A DNA stretch of 53,177 bases from the NCBI GenBank assembly GCA_945905925.1, contig CAMDQN010000031.1, positions 1 through 53,177 of the forward strand, read 5' to 3'. Below, piece by piece: positions 26,390-34,974 of the stretch (its first letter is position 1; every line of letters starts with the position of its first letter). The position numbers and the translations under genes are program-made. The notes below the pieces were generated by a model. The model did no database searches. It was not told where the DNA came from and saw only the letters and a program-made list of their open reading frames with translations. This DNA comes from Singulisphaera sp. GP187 (GTDB taxonomy: Bacteria > Planctomycetota > Planctomycetia > Gemmatales > Gemmataceae).

Positions 26390-26419
26390 AAAGCCCCGCG
26401 ATCGCGGTCGCGGGGCTTT
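26390..26419. terminator. 12-bp hairpin terminator between the tandem paralogues
   Basis: AAAGCCCCGCGA at 26390-26401 and its complement at 26408-26419 form a perfect stem with a 6-base loop. It lies 55 bases downstream of the stop of the leftward gene at 26474. In that direction the stem's 3' side ends in TTT, with more T residues following, so it fits an intrinsic terminator. Confidence 0.7.
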
Positions 26420-26473
26420 GGGGCTTCGTTATGGCCAACTGCCACTGTGCGCCCCGTAGGGACGGTTCGGACC

Positions 26474-27688
26474 TCACTTCGGAGCCTTCGGCGGTTCCGG
26501 CGATTTCGGCACCACCTTGATTTCGTCCTTCAGCAACTCCTCGACCAATTTCACCCGATCCGGGTTCGCCTTCCGAATCTTCGCGACGTGGTCAGCAGCC
26601 TGAACGTTCTTCGGGTCGGCCCAACTTGCCGCGAGCGCGAACTTCAGGACCGACCGGTTGTTGATCGGTAGCGTGTTGTGCGATTCCTTGTCCGCGTACT
26701 TCAGTACGGTGCCGGTCATTTCCCACGCCTTCCACTTGCGCAAGTCGTCGATCGGCATATCGGCGAGGTCCGCGTGCGCCATCAGCGCGGCCATTCCGTC
26801 GAGAACCTGTCGCTTGCTCAGCACGTCCGTGCGATATTCCCAGAAGAACCGCAGTGTTTTCAAGCCAGAGTGCTTCACCAGGAACTCTTTCTCCGGGTCC
26901 GCGACCAGTTTCAACAGGTAATCGTACCCAGCCTTCTTGTCCAAGAGGACGTAGCCCATCAGCATCCCGTCCAGCCCGCTGCTGAACTTGCCGTCCGGGG
27001 CGTCCATCAGTTTGTGCAGTTCCTTCGCGTATTCGGGCTTACCGGAGTGGCCGATCAGGAGGCCATAAAGCCCGAGCCGCGAGGCTCGCGTGTTCGGGTC
27101 TTTCATCCACTTCATCAGCGTGTCGGCCGGTAGCTTCGGCGCGAGTTCCGACACCTCCTTGTACTCCGCGACCGCGAACTCGTTGTACGCGTCAGCGCTG
27201 ATTTCGAGTTCGTTCGATTCGAGGTAGTCGAAGAAGTACCGGAGCCGCGTCGGTGTGTCCTTTGATTTCACTTCGAGCGCGCCTTTTACGTACACCGGCA
27301 GTTTGCTCTCGGTGCTCACGACCACGCCGCGGTACGGGTCGATGTCACCGTTGACGACGTTGAAGAACACCATGTACTTGTACGGCTTCGGGTCCGGCGG
27401 CACGAACCGCGGGATGGTGAACACCTTCTTGTCCTTCACCAGCGCGTGCGACTTCACGATGGCATCGATCGCCATGTCGGTGGTGCCCTTCGAGGACCCA
27501 GGATCTTTCGGGTCAGGTTTTGCGTTCGTGAGCGTGCCGTAGAGGATGAAGTCCGCCTGCGCGACTTCGTTGGTGAGCGTCTGACCAGAGGGCGGGCCAC
27601 ACCCAGGACATGCGATCACCAGTGGCGGCTCGAACGTTAGGCCAACGACCACCGCGAGCGCGGTGGGGATCAAGCAGCGAAGGAACAT
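26474..27688 (-). CDS. Secreted Cys-motif protein, paralogue of the neighbouring gene
   Basis: A 404-residue exported protein. The signal peptide MFLRCLIPTALAVVVGLTF ends before ACPGCGPPSGQT, again a CxxC just after the expected cleavage site. Later blocks RLRYFFDYLESNELEISADA and LDGMLMGYVLLDKKAGYDYL correspond to blocks in the downstream gene, so the pair arose by tandem duplication. It ends in a Pro/Lys-rich tail. AGGAG lies before the ATG. The function is unknown; CxxC could bind metal or haem or take part in redox chemistry. Confidence 0.8.
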   Translation of the reverse strand: MFLRCLIPTALAVVVGLTFEPPLVIACPGCGPPSGQTLTNEVAQADFILYGTLTNAKPDPKDPGSSKGTTDMAIDAIVKSHALVKDKKVFTIPRFVPPDPKPYKYMVFFNVVNGDIDPYRGVVVSTESKLPVYVKGALEVKSKDTPTRLRYFFDYLESNELEISADAYNEFAVAEYKEVSELAPKLPADTLMKWMKDPNTRASRLGLYGLLIGHSGKPEYAKELHKLMDAPDGKFSSGLDGMLMGYVLLDKKAGYDYLLKLVADPEKEFLVKHSGLKTLRFFWEYRTDVLSKRQVLDGMAALMAHADLADMPIDDLRKWKAWEMTGTVLKYADKESHNTLPINNRSVLKFALAASWADPKNVQAADHVAKIRKANPDRVKLVEELLKDEIKVVPKSPEPPKAPK

Positions 27689-27788
27689 CGGTGAGTCTCC
27701 TGCGAATCGGCATAGCCGGGTCACACCGACATTATTCCGGTTCGCGACGCTTCTCCAAAGAAGCAATCCCGTGACACGAGCGAGAATA

Positions 27789-28340
27789 TCACGACGTTAG
27801 ACCGGCTTCGAGTTCCGCGAGCCGCTGCTCCACGAGCGCGAGTGCGGGCTTCACGTTCTCCGGTAAACTCTGGCGAATCGCGTCGAGATAGAGGTGGGTC
27901 TTGTTTACGGTCTTGCGACGCCCCTCGGGTGAGAAGTGTTGACAGTCGCCGAGGTTGTCGTAGAGGTCCGCGAGCTTCAGCGCCTTCACCTGCCAGTCGG
28001 CTGCGGCAAGTCCCTTTGCGTAAGCGTCCTCGCGCGTGTCGTGCGGCAGGCGCATGTCCTTCGTGAGCGTCGCGACCCATGTCGCCACTTCTGAGCCGAA
28101 CCGCTCGATGATGTCGTCACAGTCGGTCGCGGTGTCCTCGATGGTGTCGTGGAGCAGCGCCGCCGCGAGCATCCGCGGGTCGTCGAAGCCGAACGTGTGG
28201 CGCACCACGAGGCACACGCGGAACACATGGCTCACGTAGGGAGTCTGGTTGTCCTTGCGTTTCTGGTGTTGGTGCGCCCTCGCCGCGAACGCAGCGGCTT
28301 CGAATGGCATGTCAGCCGGAGCGATGGTGTTGGTTGGCAT
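27789..28340 (-). CDS. HD-domain protein resembling (p)ppGpp hydrolase (Mesh1/SpoT-like)
   Basis: A 183-residue single-domain HD phosphohydrolase. Motifs are AARAHQHQKRKDNQTPYVSH (first His), AAALLHDTIEDT (HDxxED) and VKALKLADLYDNLGD (final Asp), which matches the hydrolase half of Rel/SpoT enzymes and stand-alone small alarmone hydrolases. It would remove pyrophosphate from (p)ppGpp or act on a similar nucleotide. There is no synthetase domain. The start at 28340 has no clear ribosome binding site; an ATG at 28310 is possible. It ends the leftward LPS gene run after a repeat element. Confidence 0.82.
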   Translation of the reverse strand: MPTNTIAPADMPFEAAAFAARAHQHQKRKDNQTPYVSHVFRVCLVVRHTFGFDDPRMLAAALLHDTIEDTATDCDDIIERFGSEVATWVATLTKDMRLPHDTREDAYAKGLAAADWQVKALKLADLYDNLGDCQHFSPEGRRKTVNKTHLYLDAIRQSLPENVKPALALVEQRLAELEAGLTS

Positions 28341-28371
28341 GGGGGAATTGTATCGCGCCGCGTGACCCGTG

Positions 28372-28451
28372 CGTTGCCCGGGGCTCAGGAATCGCAGGCT
28401 TACAGCCTGCATTCACCCTGAAGGGGTGACATTCCTCAGCCCCGAGCAACG
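28372..28451. repeat. 80-base palindromic element with two internal hairpins
   Basis: The outer arms 28372-28392 and 28431-28451 match at 19 of 21 positions (CGTTGCCCGGGGCTCAGGAAT). Inside are two smaller hairpins, GCAGGCTTACAGCCTGC and TCACCCTGAAGGGGTGA. Together they form a cruciform or three-way shape. It lies in the 208-base gap between the HD gene and the GT4 gene. The remaining 97 bases of the gap are GC-rich and partly repeat the CCCGGGGC core. Confidence 0.75.
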
Positions 28452-28548
28452 TCCGGGGTCGCGACACCGGTGAACGACGCGGACGACACGGGGCAATGCC
28501 CGGGGCGCGATTCGAACACCCTGGCAACGCCGGGATTGCAGTGGGTTG

Positions 28549-29718
28549 TTACGCCGCCATCTTCGTCTTCCGCACTTCGCTGAACACGTCAAGCAGCGCC
28601 TGGTAGTGGTGCTCGAAGGTCCACTTTGTGCCGGTCTGCCGGGCGGCACTCGACGCCTCCGCGCGGTAGCTCCCGTTCGTGAACCGGTGCATCGCGGCTG
28701 CCAGCGCCGGCGCTTCGTGCGGACTGTCGATCACCGCTCCGTCAGTAGGCGGTGTGAGCAACTCGCTTGCGCCGTTGTAGCGCGACGTGACCACCGGTAG
28801 CCCGCACGCTAGCGCCTCCAGCGCGACCAACGAACACGGATCGTAGAAGGTCGGGTGAACGAGGAAGTCCGCGCCGAAGTAGCAGTTCTTCGGGTCGTCG
28901 CGGTGACCGAGGAACACGACGCGGTCCGCCACACCGAGTTGTTGCGCTGCTCGCAGATACCGCCCGAACTTCGGGTGCCCGACCACGACGAGGCGGAATG
29001 GCTTGTCGCGTGGCACCAGTTTCAGCGCGTTCAGCAGTGGGGACAATCCCTTGAGTCGGTAGTTCATCGCGACGAACAGTCCAACGGTTTCTTCTGGGGA
29101 CACCATCCACCGGCCGCGTTCCTCATGGCGCCGCTTCAGGCGGTCGTCTGCCGCAAACCGGTCTGGGTCGATCGCGCTTCGCACCACGCGAACTGCTTCG
29201 GGGGGCACGCCATAGTACTCTTCAAAGTGCCGGCGCACCATGAAGCTATTCACGATGACGAGTGGGCGATTCGCACTGAGGTACTGTTTGCGTTCGAGCC
29301 GCGCGAACGACCACGCGGCCGGGTCGAGCCACTTGCCGATCGCTCCCACGGTGCGCGAGAGTGTGTCGGGGAACTTCAAGAGGTTGTGCGCGGCACTGGC
29401 GGCGTGCAACCCACCCTGCGGGTAGAGTACGTCTTGGCCCCACGTCTTGTCGAAGCCGATGCTCACGTCGTGGTGCGCGGCGCGCAGTGCCTTCTCGCAC
29501 GCGGCCCCGAAGCGCCATGGCCGAAGGAACCGCGGGCCGTCCGGCACGTCGATGCGGTGGAAGTGCGTCGCGGGTGGGAGCGCGTCGGCGTCCCAGCGCG
29601 CGGCGTACAGGTGAACCGCGTGGCCGTCGCGCGCGAGTCGGCGCGCGAGGTCGCCGAGGTAGGTTTCGGCGCCGCCGCGTGCCGGTAGCACGCTCTCGTA
29701 ACACAAAGCGATATCCAT
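28549..29718 (-). CDS. Glycosyltransferase, GT4 family
   Basis: A 389-residue retaining glycosyltransferase of the GT-B fold. The N-terminus has MDIALCYESVLPARGGAETY, with the acceptor-side GGAE loop. The C-terminal donor site shows RLVVVGHPKFGRYL, DRVVFLGHRDDPKNCYFGAD, HPTFYDPCSLVALEALACGL and PVVTS, the E(x7)E signature region. ATG 29718 is preferred over 29733 because GGAG lies 9 bases before it. Its position next to heptose and kinase genes suggests that it adds a sugar to the LPS core. Confidence 0.88.
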   Translation of the reverse strand: MDIALCYESVLPARGGAETYLGDLARRLARDGHAVHLYAARWDADALPPATHFHRIDVPDGPRFLRPWRFGAACEKALRAAHHDVSIGFDKTWGQDVLYPQGGLHAASAAHNLLKFPDTLSRTVGAIGKWLDPAAWSFARLERKQYLSANRPLVIVNSFMVRRHFEEYYGVPPEAVRVVRSAIDPDRFAADDRLKRRHEERGRWMVSPEETVGLFVAMNYRLKGLSPLLNALKLVPRDKPFRLVVVGHPKFGRYLRAAQQLGVADRVVFLGHRDDPKNCYFGADFLVHPTFYDPCSLVALEALACGLPVVTSRYNGASELLTPPTDGAVIDSPHEAPALAAAMHRFTNGSYRAEASSAARQTGTKWTFEHHYQALLDVFSEVRKTKMAA

Positions 29719-29769
29719 ATCGCGAGACTCCATTGCTATCGCGAAGAACCCCCCGGTCCCTCACTGAAG

Positions 29770-29836
29770 GGGAGGGGAGAAAAACCAACGCGCGCTGCTT
29801 GCGTTCAGCGAATTGCGAAGCTCTTGCTCCCCTCCC
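29770..29836. repeat. Inverted repeat between the GT4 and WaaP-type genes
   Basis: GGGAGGGGAG at 29770-29779 pairs with CTCCCCTCCC at 29827-29836, and a second G-rich copy follows at 29837-29865. It lies in the 151-base gap inside the LPS gene run. It may reduce read-through from the WaaP-type gene to GT4. Confidence 0.5.
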
Positions 29837-29869
29837 TGCAGGGGGAGGGGTTGGGGGTGGGTCGGCCCA

Positions 29870-30820
29870 TCATGCCGCGTTGCGATTCTCATACGGGACC
29901 GCCGACGGCTTCCGCTGGTTGTGCCGGCGGTACGCGGCCCACTTCCACCTCACGAGCGGGCGCAGCCACGCGCCTGGGCACTTCCCGTTCGGCCAGTTCT
30001 GCCGATAAAGCTTCCAGAACCGCACACGGTCGCGCGCGGTCACGCCCTCCACCTCCGACGAATACAGCAGTTGCGCCAGGTCTTTCACCTGCCAGATCGC
30101 GCTGCCGATCCTGTGCCGCGAGAGCCGGTGCAGGTCGATCATCACGGCGCGGTTCGTCCAGTCCGACGGCACCGTTCGCGTGAGCGACTCGGGAATGTAG
30201 AAGTGGCAGAAGTAGAGGTCTTTGTGGAACACCTTGCGGCGGTGCAGTTCGCGCGCGAGTCGGGCGAGTTCGGCCGTTAAGCCGCGCTTCCAATTCGCGA
30301 ACGTTCGCGCGTCGAGTGTTCGCGCCGCGCGCGGAACGGCCTCGTGGAGCGGCAACATGCCGTGTAGTTCTTCGACCGCGAGGAACCCCGACAACTTGCC
30401 CCACGGCCCGACGAACTGACCCGCCGCAACCGGGCGCGGGACCGGGAAGCCTTGTTCCTGCGCCCAGCGGATGCGCTGCCACTCTTGAAGCCCCGGCGAC
30501 CACGCACGCCCCGGCATCAGCGTCGCGAGCAACCCGTGCAGCCACGGCAAGCAGTAGTGGCGCTTGAGGTATACGCTGAGCTTGTCGCGCCCATCGGTGA
30601 ACACCTTGCGCCCGATCGATCGGCCCTGCTTCTTGTGTTCGCGGTCCGTGAGCGGTTCCAACATGATGCGGTTCGGCCAGTCGTCGCCCGCGAACCGGTC
30701 CCAGTCGGCTTGTTTGCGCAGGAGTTTCGCGCCGCGCCGCACGCGACTCCACAGCGACGACACCGGATCGCCAACCGCCGGCGCGAGCTTGGTGAGACTG
30801 GTCTGCGGGTGCGCGCTCAT
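29870..30820 (-). CDS. WaaP/RfaP-type lipopolysaccharide core kinase
   Basis: A 316-residue kinase of the WaaP/InaA (Kdo/heptose kinase) family that phosphorylates an inner-core sugar. KLSVYLKRHYCL holds the ATP-binding Lys. The catalytic loop is FHKDLYFCHFYIPE, with Asp at about 198. VMIDLHRLSRHRIG is the metal-binding motif. All key residues are present, so it should be active. It overlaps the downstream end of the two-domain gene by 4 bases (ATGA), so translation is coupled. Confidence 0.88.
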   Translation of the reverse strand: MSAHPQTSLTKLAPAVGDPVSSLWSRVRRGAKLLRKQADWDRFAGDDWPNRIMLEPLTDREHKKQGRSIGRKVFTDGRDKLSVYLKRHYCLPWLHGLLATLMPGRAWSPGLQEWQRIRWAQEQGFPVPRPVAAGQFVGPWGKLSGFLAVEELHGMLPLHEAVPRAARTLDARTFANWKRGLTAELARLARELHRRKVFHKDLYFCHFYIPESLTRTVPSDWTNRAVMIDLHRLSRHRIGSAIWQVKDLAQLLYSSEVEGVTARDRVRFWKLYRQNWPNGKCPGAWLRPLVRWKWAAYRRHNQRKPSAVPYENRNAA

Positions 30821-32397
30821 TCCACTCCTAACAACCAGGCCACGGTCCGAAGGTCGCGCCGCCGGCTTGAATCACTCACGCCGCGCACGATGCGCACCGC
30901 ACGCGGGTCGGCAACGCAAACGCGCCCGTTGCACACCGCGAACGCGGTTTGCGCGTTGGTCAGCACGCACCCGGCCGCGTGCAGTTTCTCCAGACAGCGC
31001 GACACTTCACCGAAGGTCACACGGCGGGCGCCTGAAGATGCCGTGTGGCGCCATTTCCGCAAGGGCACTCCGTTTGGAACCTCATACAGCGCGAACCAAT
31101 CGGCGCGCGCCGCGGAGGTGAGCCGCTGCCCGAACGCGAGCAGTCGTGGGGCCGGCACGCCATAGCGTTCAAGATGAAACAGCACGCGGCCGATAGTAAC
31201 TCCCGCGGAGCGCCAGGGGGTTGCGCGAACCAAGGCGCGGAACCGACCGAGCGGTGCGGAAGTGCATCCGCGAACGAGGACCGCGTCGCGCCCTGCGATG
31301 CGCACGTGTGTCGTGCCGTCCGCACCGAAGCCGTAGAACGGCGGGGCGATCGCGGGTTTGGGCCACACTGCCGCGATTTCGGGAATCGCGCACACCGCTT
31401 CGCCCGCGAGCCACACGAGGCGCTGCGAAGGGGCTTCGGGCTGGAGTTGGTCGCGCACGCTGCGCCGTTTCGCGTGGCGATTCGCGGCGCGAAGGACGTT
31501 CTGAGTGAGGTCTTGGCGAGCGGCGCGGCGTAAGCCCGCCAGTGCGTTCCCAGAAGCGAACGCGAGCCGTGCTTGGTTTTTCGCGCGGGGTTGTTTCTCG
31601 TGCTGATTCTTTCGTACCTGCGGGCTTACGCCGCGCCGCTCGCTAAGACAAATTCGCGCACAATACCCCCGCAGTACCCGCACGCGGTCCGCGGACGAAG
31701 CCAGCGTGAGCGAAGCGTGCAGCGCGCCGAGCGCGTCCGCGCGGGCCGCATCGCTCACGACGCCGCGGGTCGCGGACGGCCAGTCGAGAAAGGTGATTCC
31801 GAGCGTGTCCGGGTTCACGAGAACGTGCTTCGCGGTCAGGTCTGGCGTGCTGAACCCGGCCGCGTGAACGGCCGCCACCGCTTCGCCAAGCCGCACCGCG
31901 AGTTTGCGCCGTTGCACGATTGACAACGCATTGTCACTGAGTATCCGCCGGAGATCGACCGCGTCAGGCACTTCTTCCGCCAGGAGGAACGCGCGACCGC
32001 CGTGCGCGCCGAACGCGGCCCAGTGAGGGGCGGGGAGGTTCGCCGCGTCGAGTTGCTCCAGGAGTTCTGCTTCGCGCTCGCACCGCGACACCCACCCGAA
32101 CCCGGCACGCCGGTTCAAGAACTTTTCACGCCAGCCGACGACATGCTGACGCTTCAGGTAGAACGCGCGCGGCGCACCAGGGATTTCGACGCGCATCACG
32201 TGCCGGTCCGCATGTCCGCTCACCACTTCGCCAGGCAGTTCGAGAAACGCGGCGGCGTGGTTCAACCCGGCACGCGCGAACAGCTCCGCGAACGCGGGGT
32301 GTATCTTCCGTGTTCCGCCGGTGTCGGTCGGCGACGAAACCACGACTTGCGGTTCGCGCAGGCGCACGTCCGGCGGTGCGGTGGCTTCACGCGGCAC
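30817..32397 (-). CDS. Two-domain LPS kinase-like protein with a repeat-derived linker
   Basis: A 526-residue protein with two tandem WaaP-like kinase folds. Domain one (about 1-245) has RAFYLKRQHVVGWREKF, the catalytic-loop-like STPDLTAKHVLVNPD (Asp about 185) and ITFLDWPS. Domain two (about 310-526) has a matching PLRKW and LEKLHAAGCVLTNAQTAFAV, where the catalytic Asp is missing, so it may be a pseudokinase. Residues about 250-296 are encoded by the inverted-repeat element at 31510-31649. GTG 32397 is chosen because GAGGAGG lies 7 bases upstream; it overlaps the GT9 gene by 11 bases. Domain one probably phosphorylates a core sugar. Confidence 0.75.
   Translation of the reverse strand: MPREATAPPDVRLREPQVVVSSPTDTGGTRKIHPAFAELFARAGLNHAAAFLELPGEVVSGHADRHVMRVEIPGAPRAFYLKRQHVVGWREKFLNRRAGFGWVSRCEREAELLEQLDAANLPAPHWAAFGAHGGRAFLLAEEVPDAVDLRRILSDNALSIVQRRKLAVRLGEAVAAVHAAGFSTPDLTAKHVLVNPDTLGITFLDWPSATRGVVSDAARADALGALHASLTLASSADRVRVLRGYCARICLSERRGVSPQVRKNQHEKQPRAKNQARLAFASGNALAGLRRAARQDLTQNVLRAANRHAKRRSVRDQLQPEAPSQRLVWLAGEAVCAIPEIAAVWPKPAIAPPFYGFGADGTTHVRIAGRDAVLVRGCTSAPLGRFRALVRATPWRSAGVTIGRVLFHLERYGVPAPRLLAFGQRLTSAARADWFALYEVPNGVPLRKWRHTASSGARRVTFGEVSRCLEKLHAAGCVLTNAQTAFAVCNGRVCVADPRAVRIVRGVSDSSRRRDLRTVAWLLGVE
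31510..31649. repeat. 140-base inverted-repeat element inside a coding sequence
   Basis: Arms of 30 bases at 31510-31539 and 31620-31649 match at 29 positions (GTCTTGGCGAGCGGCGCGGC on the left), with 80 bases between them. The whole element is read in frame through the two-domain kinase gene and codes for a Lys/Arg/Gln-rich linker. Confidence 0.85.
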
Positions 32398-33460
32398 GTC
32401 GCACCTCCTCGCACAAGCGAAGCGGAAATCGCGTGAGCAGGCGTTCTGCCGCCGCGAACACCGCTGCGGGCGTGAGTTCGCGCATGCACCGGTGATGCCC
32501 AAGCGGGCACACTCGCTGCTGACACGGCCCGCACGCGAGCTTCTTCTGGAGGCAGATTTCCTTCGCGAAATACGTTTCGGTCCACTCGATGTGCGTCGGG
32601 CCGAACAGCGACACCACCGGTCGGTCGAACGCCGCCGCGAAGTGCCTGGGCCCGCTGTCCGTGGTCACTAATAGGTCGGCGCGCTTCACGACGGCCTTCG
32701 TCAAACCGAGTGACAGCGTGGTGTCATCAAGTGAATAAACGTGCGGCGAGCGGCTTCCCTCCGCGATCTGCTTCGCGATGTGCCGTTCGGCCGGACCGCA
32801 CAGCACGAGGACGCCGCAGCCGAGGCGCGACGTGAGCGAACGTGCGAGTTCCGCGAAGTAATCGCAGCCCCAGTGTTTCGCCGCGCCGAACGCCGCGCCT
32901 GGGTTGAGCGCCACCACGCGCGAATACCGCGCGAGCGCGAAATGGTTCCAAACGGCTTCGGCGCTCAGGTCGTCGGCCGGTGTGGTGAACAGTTCCATCC
33001 GGTGGCCGGGGTCGGGAGTGCCGAGCGCGACCGCGAGCCGATTATAGTCGTCGATCGCGGGCGCCGGCACGAACTGGCCTCGCGCGTCCGTCTTCGCGTG
33101 GAGCTTGTTGGTCAGCATCCAACCGCGGGCGTAGCGCGAGAACCCGACGATTCGCTTGCACTTTCCGAGGTACGCGAGCATCGCCGTGCGGAATGAATTG
33201 GGAAAGAGGAGCGCGCCGTCGATGTGTGCTTCGCGCAACTGGCGTGTTACGCCGAAGAGTCGCTGTGGTTGCGGGCCGCGCTTGTCCGCGAGGATCGTTT
33301 GTGCGAACCACGGCGCGCCGGCGAGCACGTCAGCCACATAGGGCTTGCACACCGCGACGAGTTCCGCGGAGGGGAACGTCGCGCGCACGGCCCGGATCGT
33401 GGGAGTGGCCATCACCACGTCTCCGATCCAGTTCGGCAGGAACAGCGCGATGCGATTCAT
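32387..33460 (-). CDS. ADP-heptose:LPS heptosyltransferase-like, GT9 family
   Basis: A 357-residue GT9 enzyme that transfers a heptose to the LPS inner core. It starts MNRIALFLPNWIGDVVMATP, the family N-terminus that binds acceptor. The C-terminal donor site has VALNPGAAFGAAKHWGCDYF, VLVLCGPAERHIAKQI and LVTTDSGPRHFAAAFDRPVV, SLFGPTH. CGPCQQRVCPLGHHRCM near the end is a Cys-rich insertion seen in some members. The ATG shares one base with the hldE stop (TAATG). It is most like WaaF or WaaQ; the exact position of the transferred sugar is unknown. Confidence 0.9.
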   Translation of the reverse strand: MNRIALFLPNWIGDVVMATPTIRAVRATFPSAELVAVCKPYVADVLAGAPWFAQTILADKRGPQPQRLFGVTRQLREAHIDGALLFPNSFRTAMLAYLGKCKRIVGFSRYARGWMLTNKLHAKTDARGQFVPAPAIDDYNRLAVALGTPDPGHRMELFTTPADDLSAEAVWNHFALARYSRVVALNPGAAFGAAKHWGCDYFAELARSLTSRLGCGVLVLCGPAERHIAKQIAEGSRSPHVYSLDDTTLSLGLTKAVVKRADLLVTTDSGPRHFAAAFDRPVVSLFGPTHIEWTETYFAKEICLQKKLACGPCQQRVCPLGHHRCMRELTPAAVFAAAERLLTRFPLRLCEEVRRAA

Positions 33461-34950
33461 TACGCCGCTTCCATTCGCGCGATGAGGTTCGTCGTGGAGA
33501 ACCCGTCGCGCAGTCCCGCGAGGTGAACGCGACCGCCGTAGCTCTCCACGAACTCCGCACCCACCACGTTTGACTTCGTGTAGTCCGCGCCTTTCACCAG
33601 CACGTCGGGTCGCACCGCTTCGATGATCGCGGCCGGCGTTTGCTCCGCGAAAATGGTGACGTAGTCCACATCTTGAAGGCCCGCGAGTACCATTGCCCGT
33701 GCTTCCACCGGGTTGAGCGGGCGCGTCGGCCCCTTGAGCTTCTGCACACTCGCGTCGCTGTTGATCGCAACCACCAAGCAATCCGCTTGTGCCCGTGCTT
33801 CCGCGAGGTACTGCACGTGACCCGCATGCAGCACGTCGAAACACCCGTTCGTGAACGCGATTTTTTGCCCACTACCGCGGCGTGATCGGAGTTCGGATAA
33901 CAGATGGGGAAGGGCGGTGATTTTCGCCGCGCCTCGCATGCGCTCGGTCGTGTGAAATGGGGTGTGCAACAGGTCCGACATTATCTCGTCGCGCGTCACG
34001 GTCGCGACGCCGATCTTCTCGACTTCGAGTCCTCCTGCGACGTTCGCGAGCCGAATCGCCCGGTCGTAGTCGGCGCCGGCTGCGAGCGCGAGACCGAGCG
34101 TCGCCATCACCATGTCGCCGGCCCCGGTGATGTCGTACACCTGGCGCGGGCGCGTCGGGAACACAGTGCGGTGCCCGTCGCGGTGCGCCAGCGCGATGCC
34201 GTCTTTGTCGAGTGTGACGATGCCGGCTTCGAGTTGAAGTGTGTCGCGCAGGTGCGAGGCCGCGTCGAGCGCGTCGTTGTGCGTGTGAATGGTGCGGTTC
34301 GTGGCAAGACCCGCTTCGAGGCGGTTCGGCGTCATGCTCGAACACCCGCGGTACTTCGCGTAATCGCCGCCGCGCGTCGGGTCCGCGATCACTCGAATGC
34401 CTCGCGCCGTTGCGACTTCCACCGCGACGCGCAGCAAACCCGGCGTGCAAACGCCTTTGTCGTAATCGCTCACGAGAACGATGTCGGCTTCGCGAATCTT
34501 GGCAACGAGCGCGACTGCGAGTTGCCGCTCGACGGCTTCGGAAGCCGGTTCGCGGCTCTCGTAGTCCACGCGAATCATCTGCTGTGGGTGCTTGGCCTGC
34601 GCGCGCCCGATATAGCGTTCCTTCACCGTGGTCGGGCGGTCGGGGTCCGCGACGACACCCTCCGCGTCGATGCCGAGGTCCGTGAGAATGCGCCGCGCGT
34701 GGAACCCGTCGCCGTCGGTGCCAACTACGCCCAGCACGCTGGTCCGCGCGCCGAGCGCTTGAAGCATCGTCGCGACGCTACTCGCCCCGCCGAGGCGCTC
34801 TTCGCGTTTGTCGGCTCGTAGCAGAATGACAGGCGCTTCCTGGCTGATGCGCTCCGCGTCGCCCCACACGTAGCGGTCGAGCATCACGTCGCCCACGACG
34901 AGTACGCGGGGCGCGCCGAGGTTCTGAACGAGTTCGATCAGGTCGGTCAT
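33460..34950 (-). CDS. hldE: Bifunctional heptose-7-phosphate kinase / heptose-1-phosphate adenylyltransferase
   Basis: A 496-residue fusion that makes ADP-heptose for the LPS core. The N-terminal PfkB-type kinase (about 1-330) has VLVVGDVMLDRYVWGDAERI, GGASSVATML and the anion hole YDITGAGDMVMATLGLAL. The C-terminal nucleotidyltransferase (about 360-496) has FTNGCFDVLHAGHVQYLAEA and ends with STTNLIARM. Both catalytic regions look complete. It is followed by the GT9 gene with a one-base overlap, giving precursor and transferase from one message. Confidence 0.95.
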   Translation of the reverse strand: MTDLIELVQNLGAPRVLVVGDVMLDRYVWGDAERISQEAPVILLRADKREERLGGASSVATMLQALGARTSVLGVVGTDGDGFHARRILTDLGIDAEGVVADPDRPTTVKERYIGRAQAKHPQQMIRVDYESREPASEAVERQLAVALVAKIREADIVLVSDYDKGVCTPGLLRVAVEVATARGIRVIADPTRGGDYAKYRGCSSMTPNRLEAGLATNRTIHTHNDALDAASHLRDTLQLEAGIVTLDKDGIALAHRDGHRTVFPTRPRQVYDITGAGDMVMATLGLALAAGADYDRAIRLANVAGGLEVEKIGVATVTRDEIMSDLLHTPFHTTERMRGAAKITALPHLLSELRSRRGSGQKIAFTNGCFDVLHAGHVQYLAEARAQADCLVVAINSDASVQKLKGPTRPLNPVEARAMVLAGLQDVDYVTIFAEQTPAAIIEAVRPDVLVKGADYTKSNVVGAEFVESYGGRVHLAGLRDGFSTTNLIARMEAA

Positions 34951-34974
34951 TGTGACAGTCCGTTGTCACCGGAT

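Noticed and set aside
28413-28549. Open frames in the gap between the HD and GT4 genes
   Set aside because: The sequence is palindromic repeat; the frames have no start signal or protein-like composition.
33904-34821. 305-residue open frame on the + strand
   Set aside because: Antisense to hldE, whose two domains are unmistakable.
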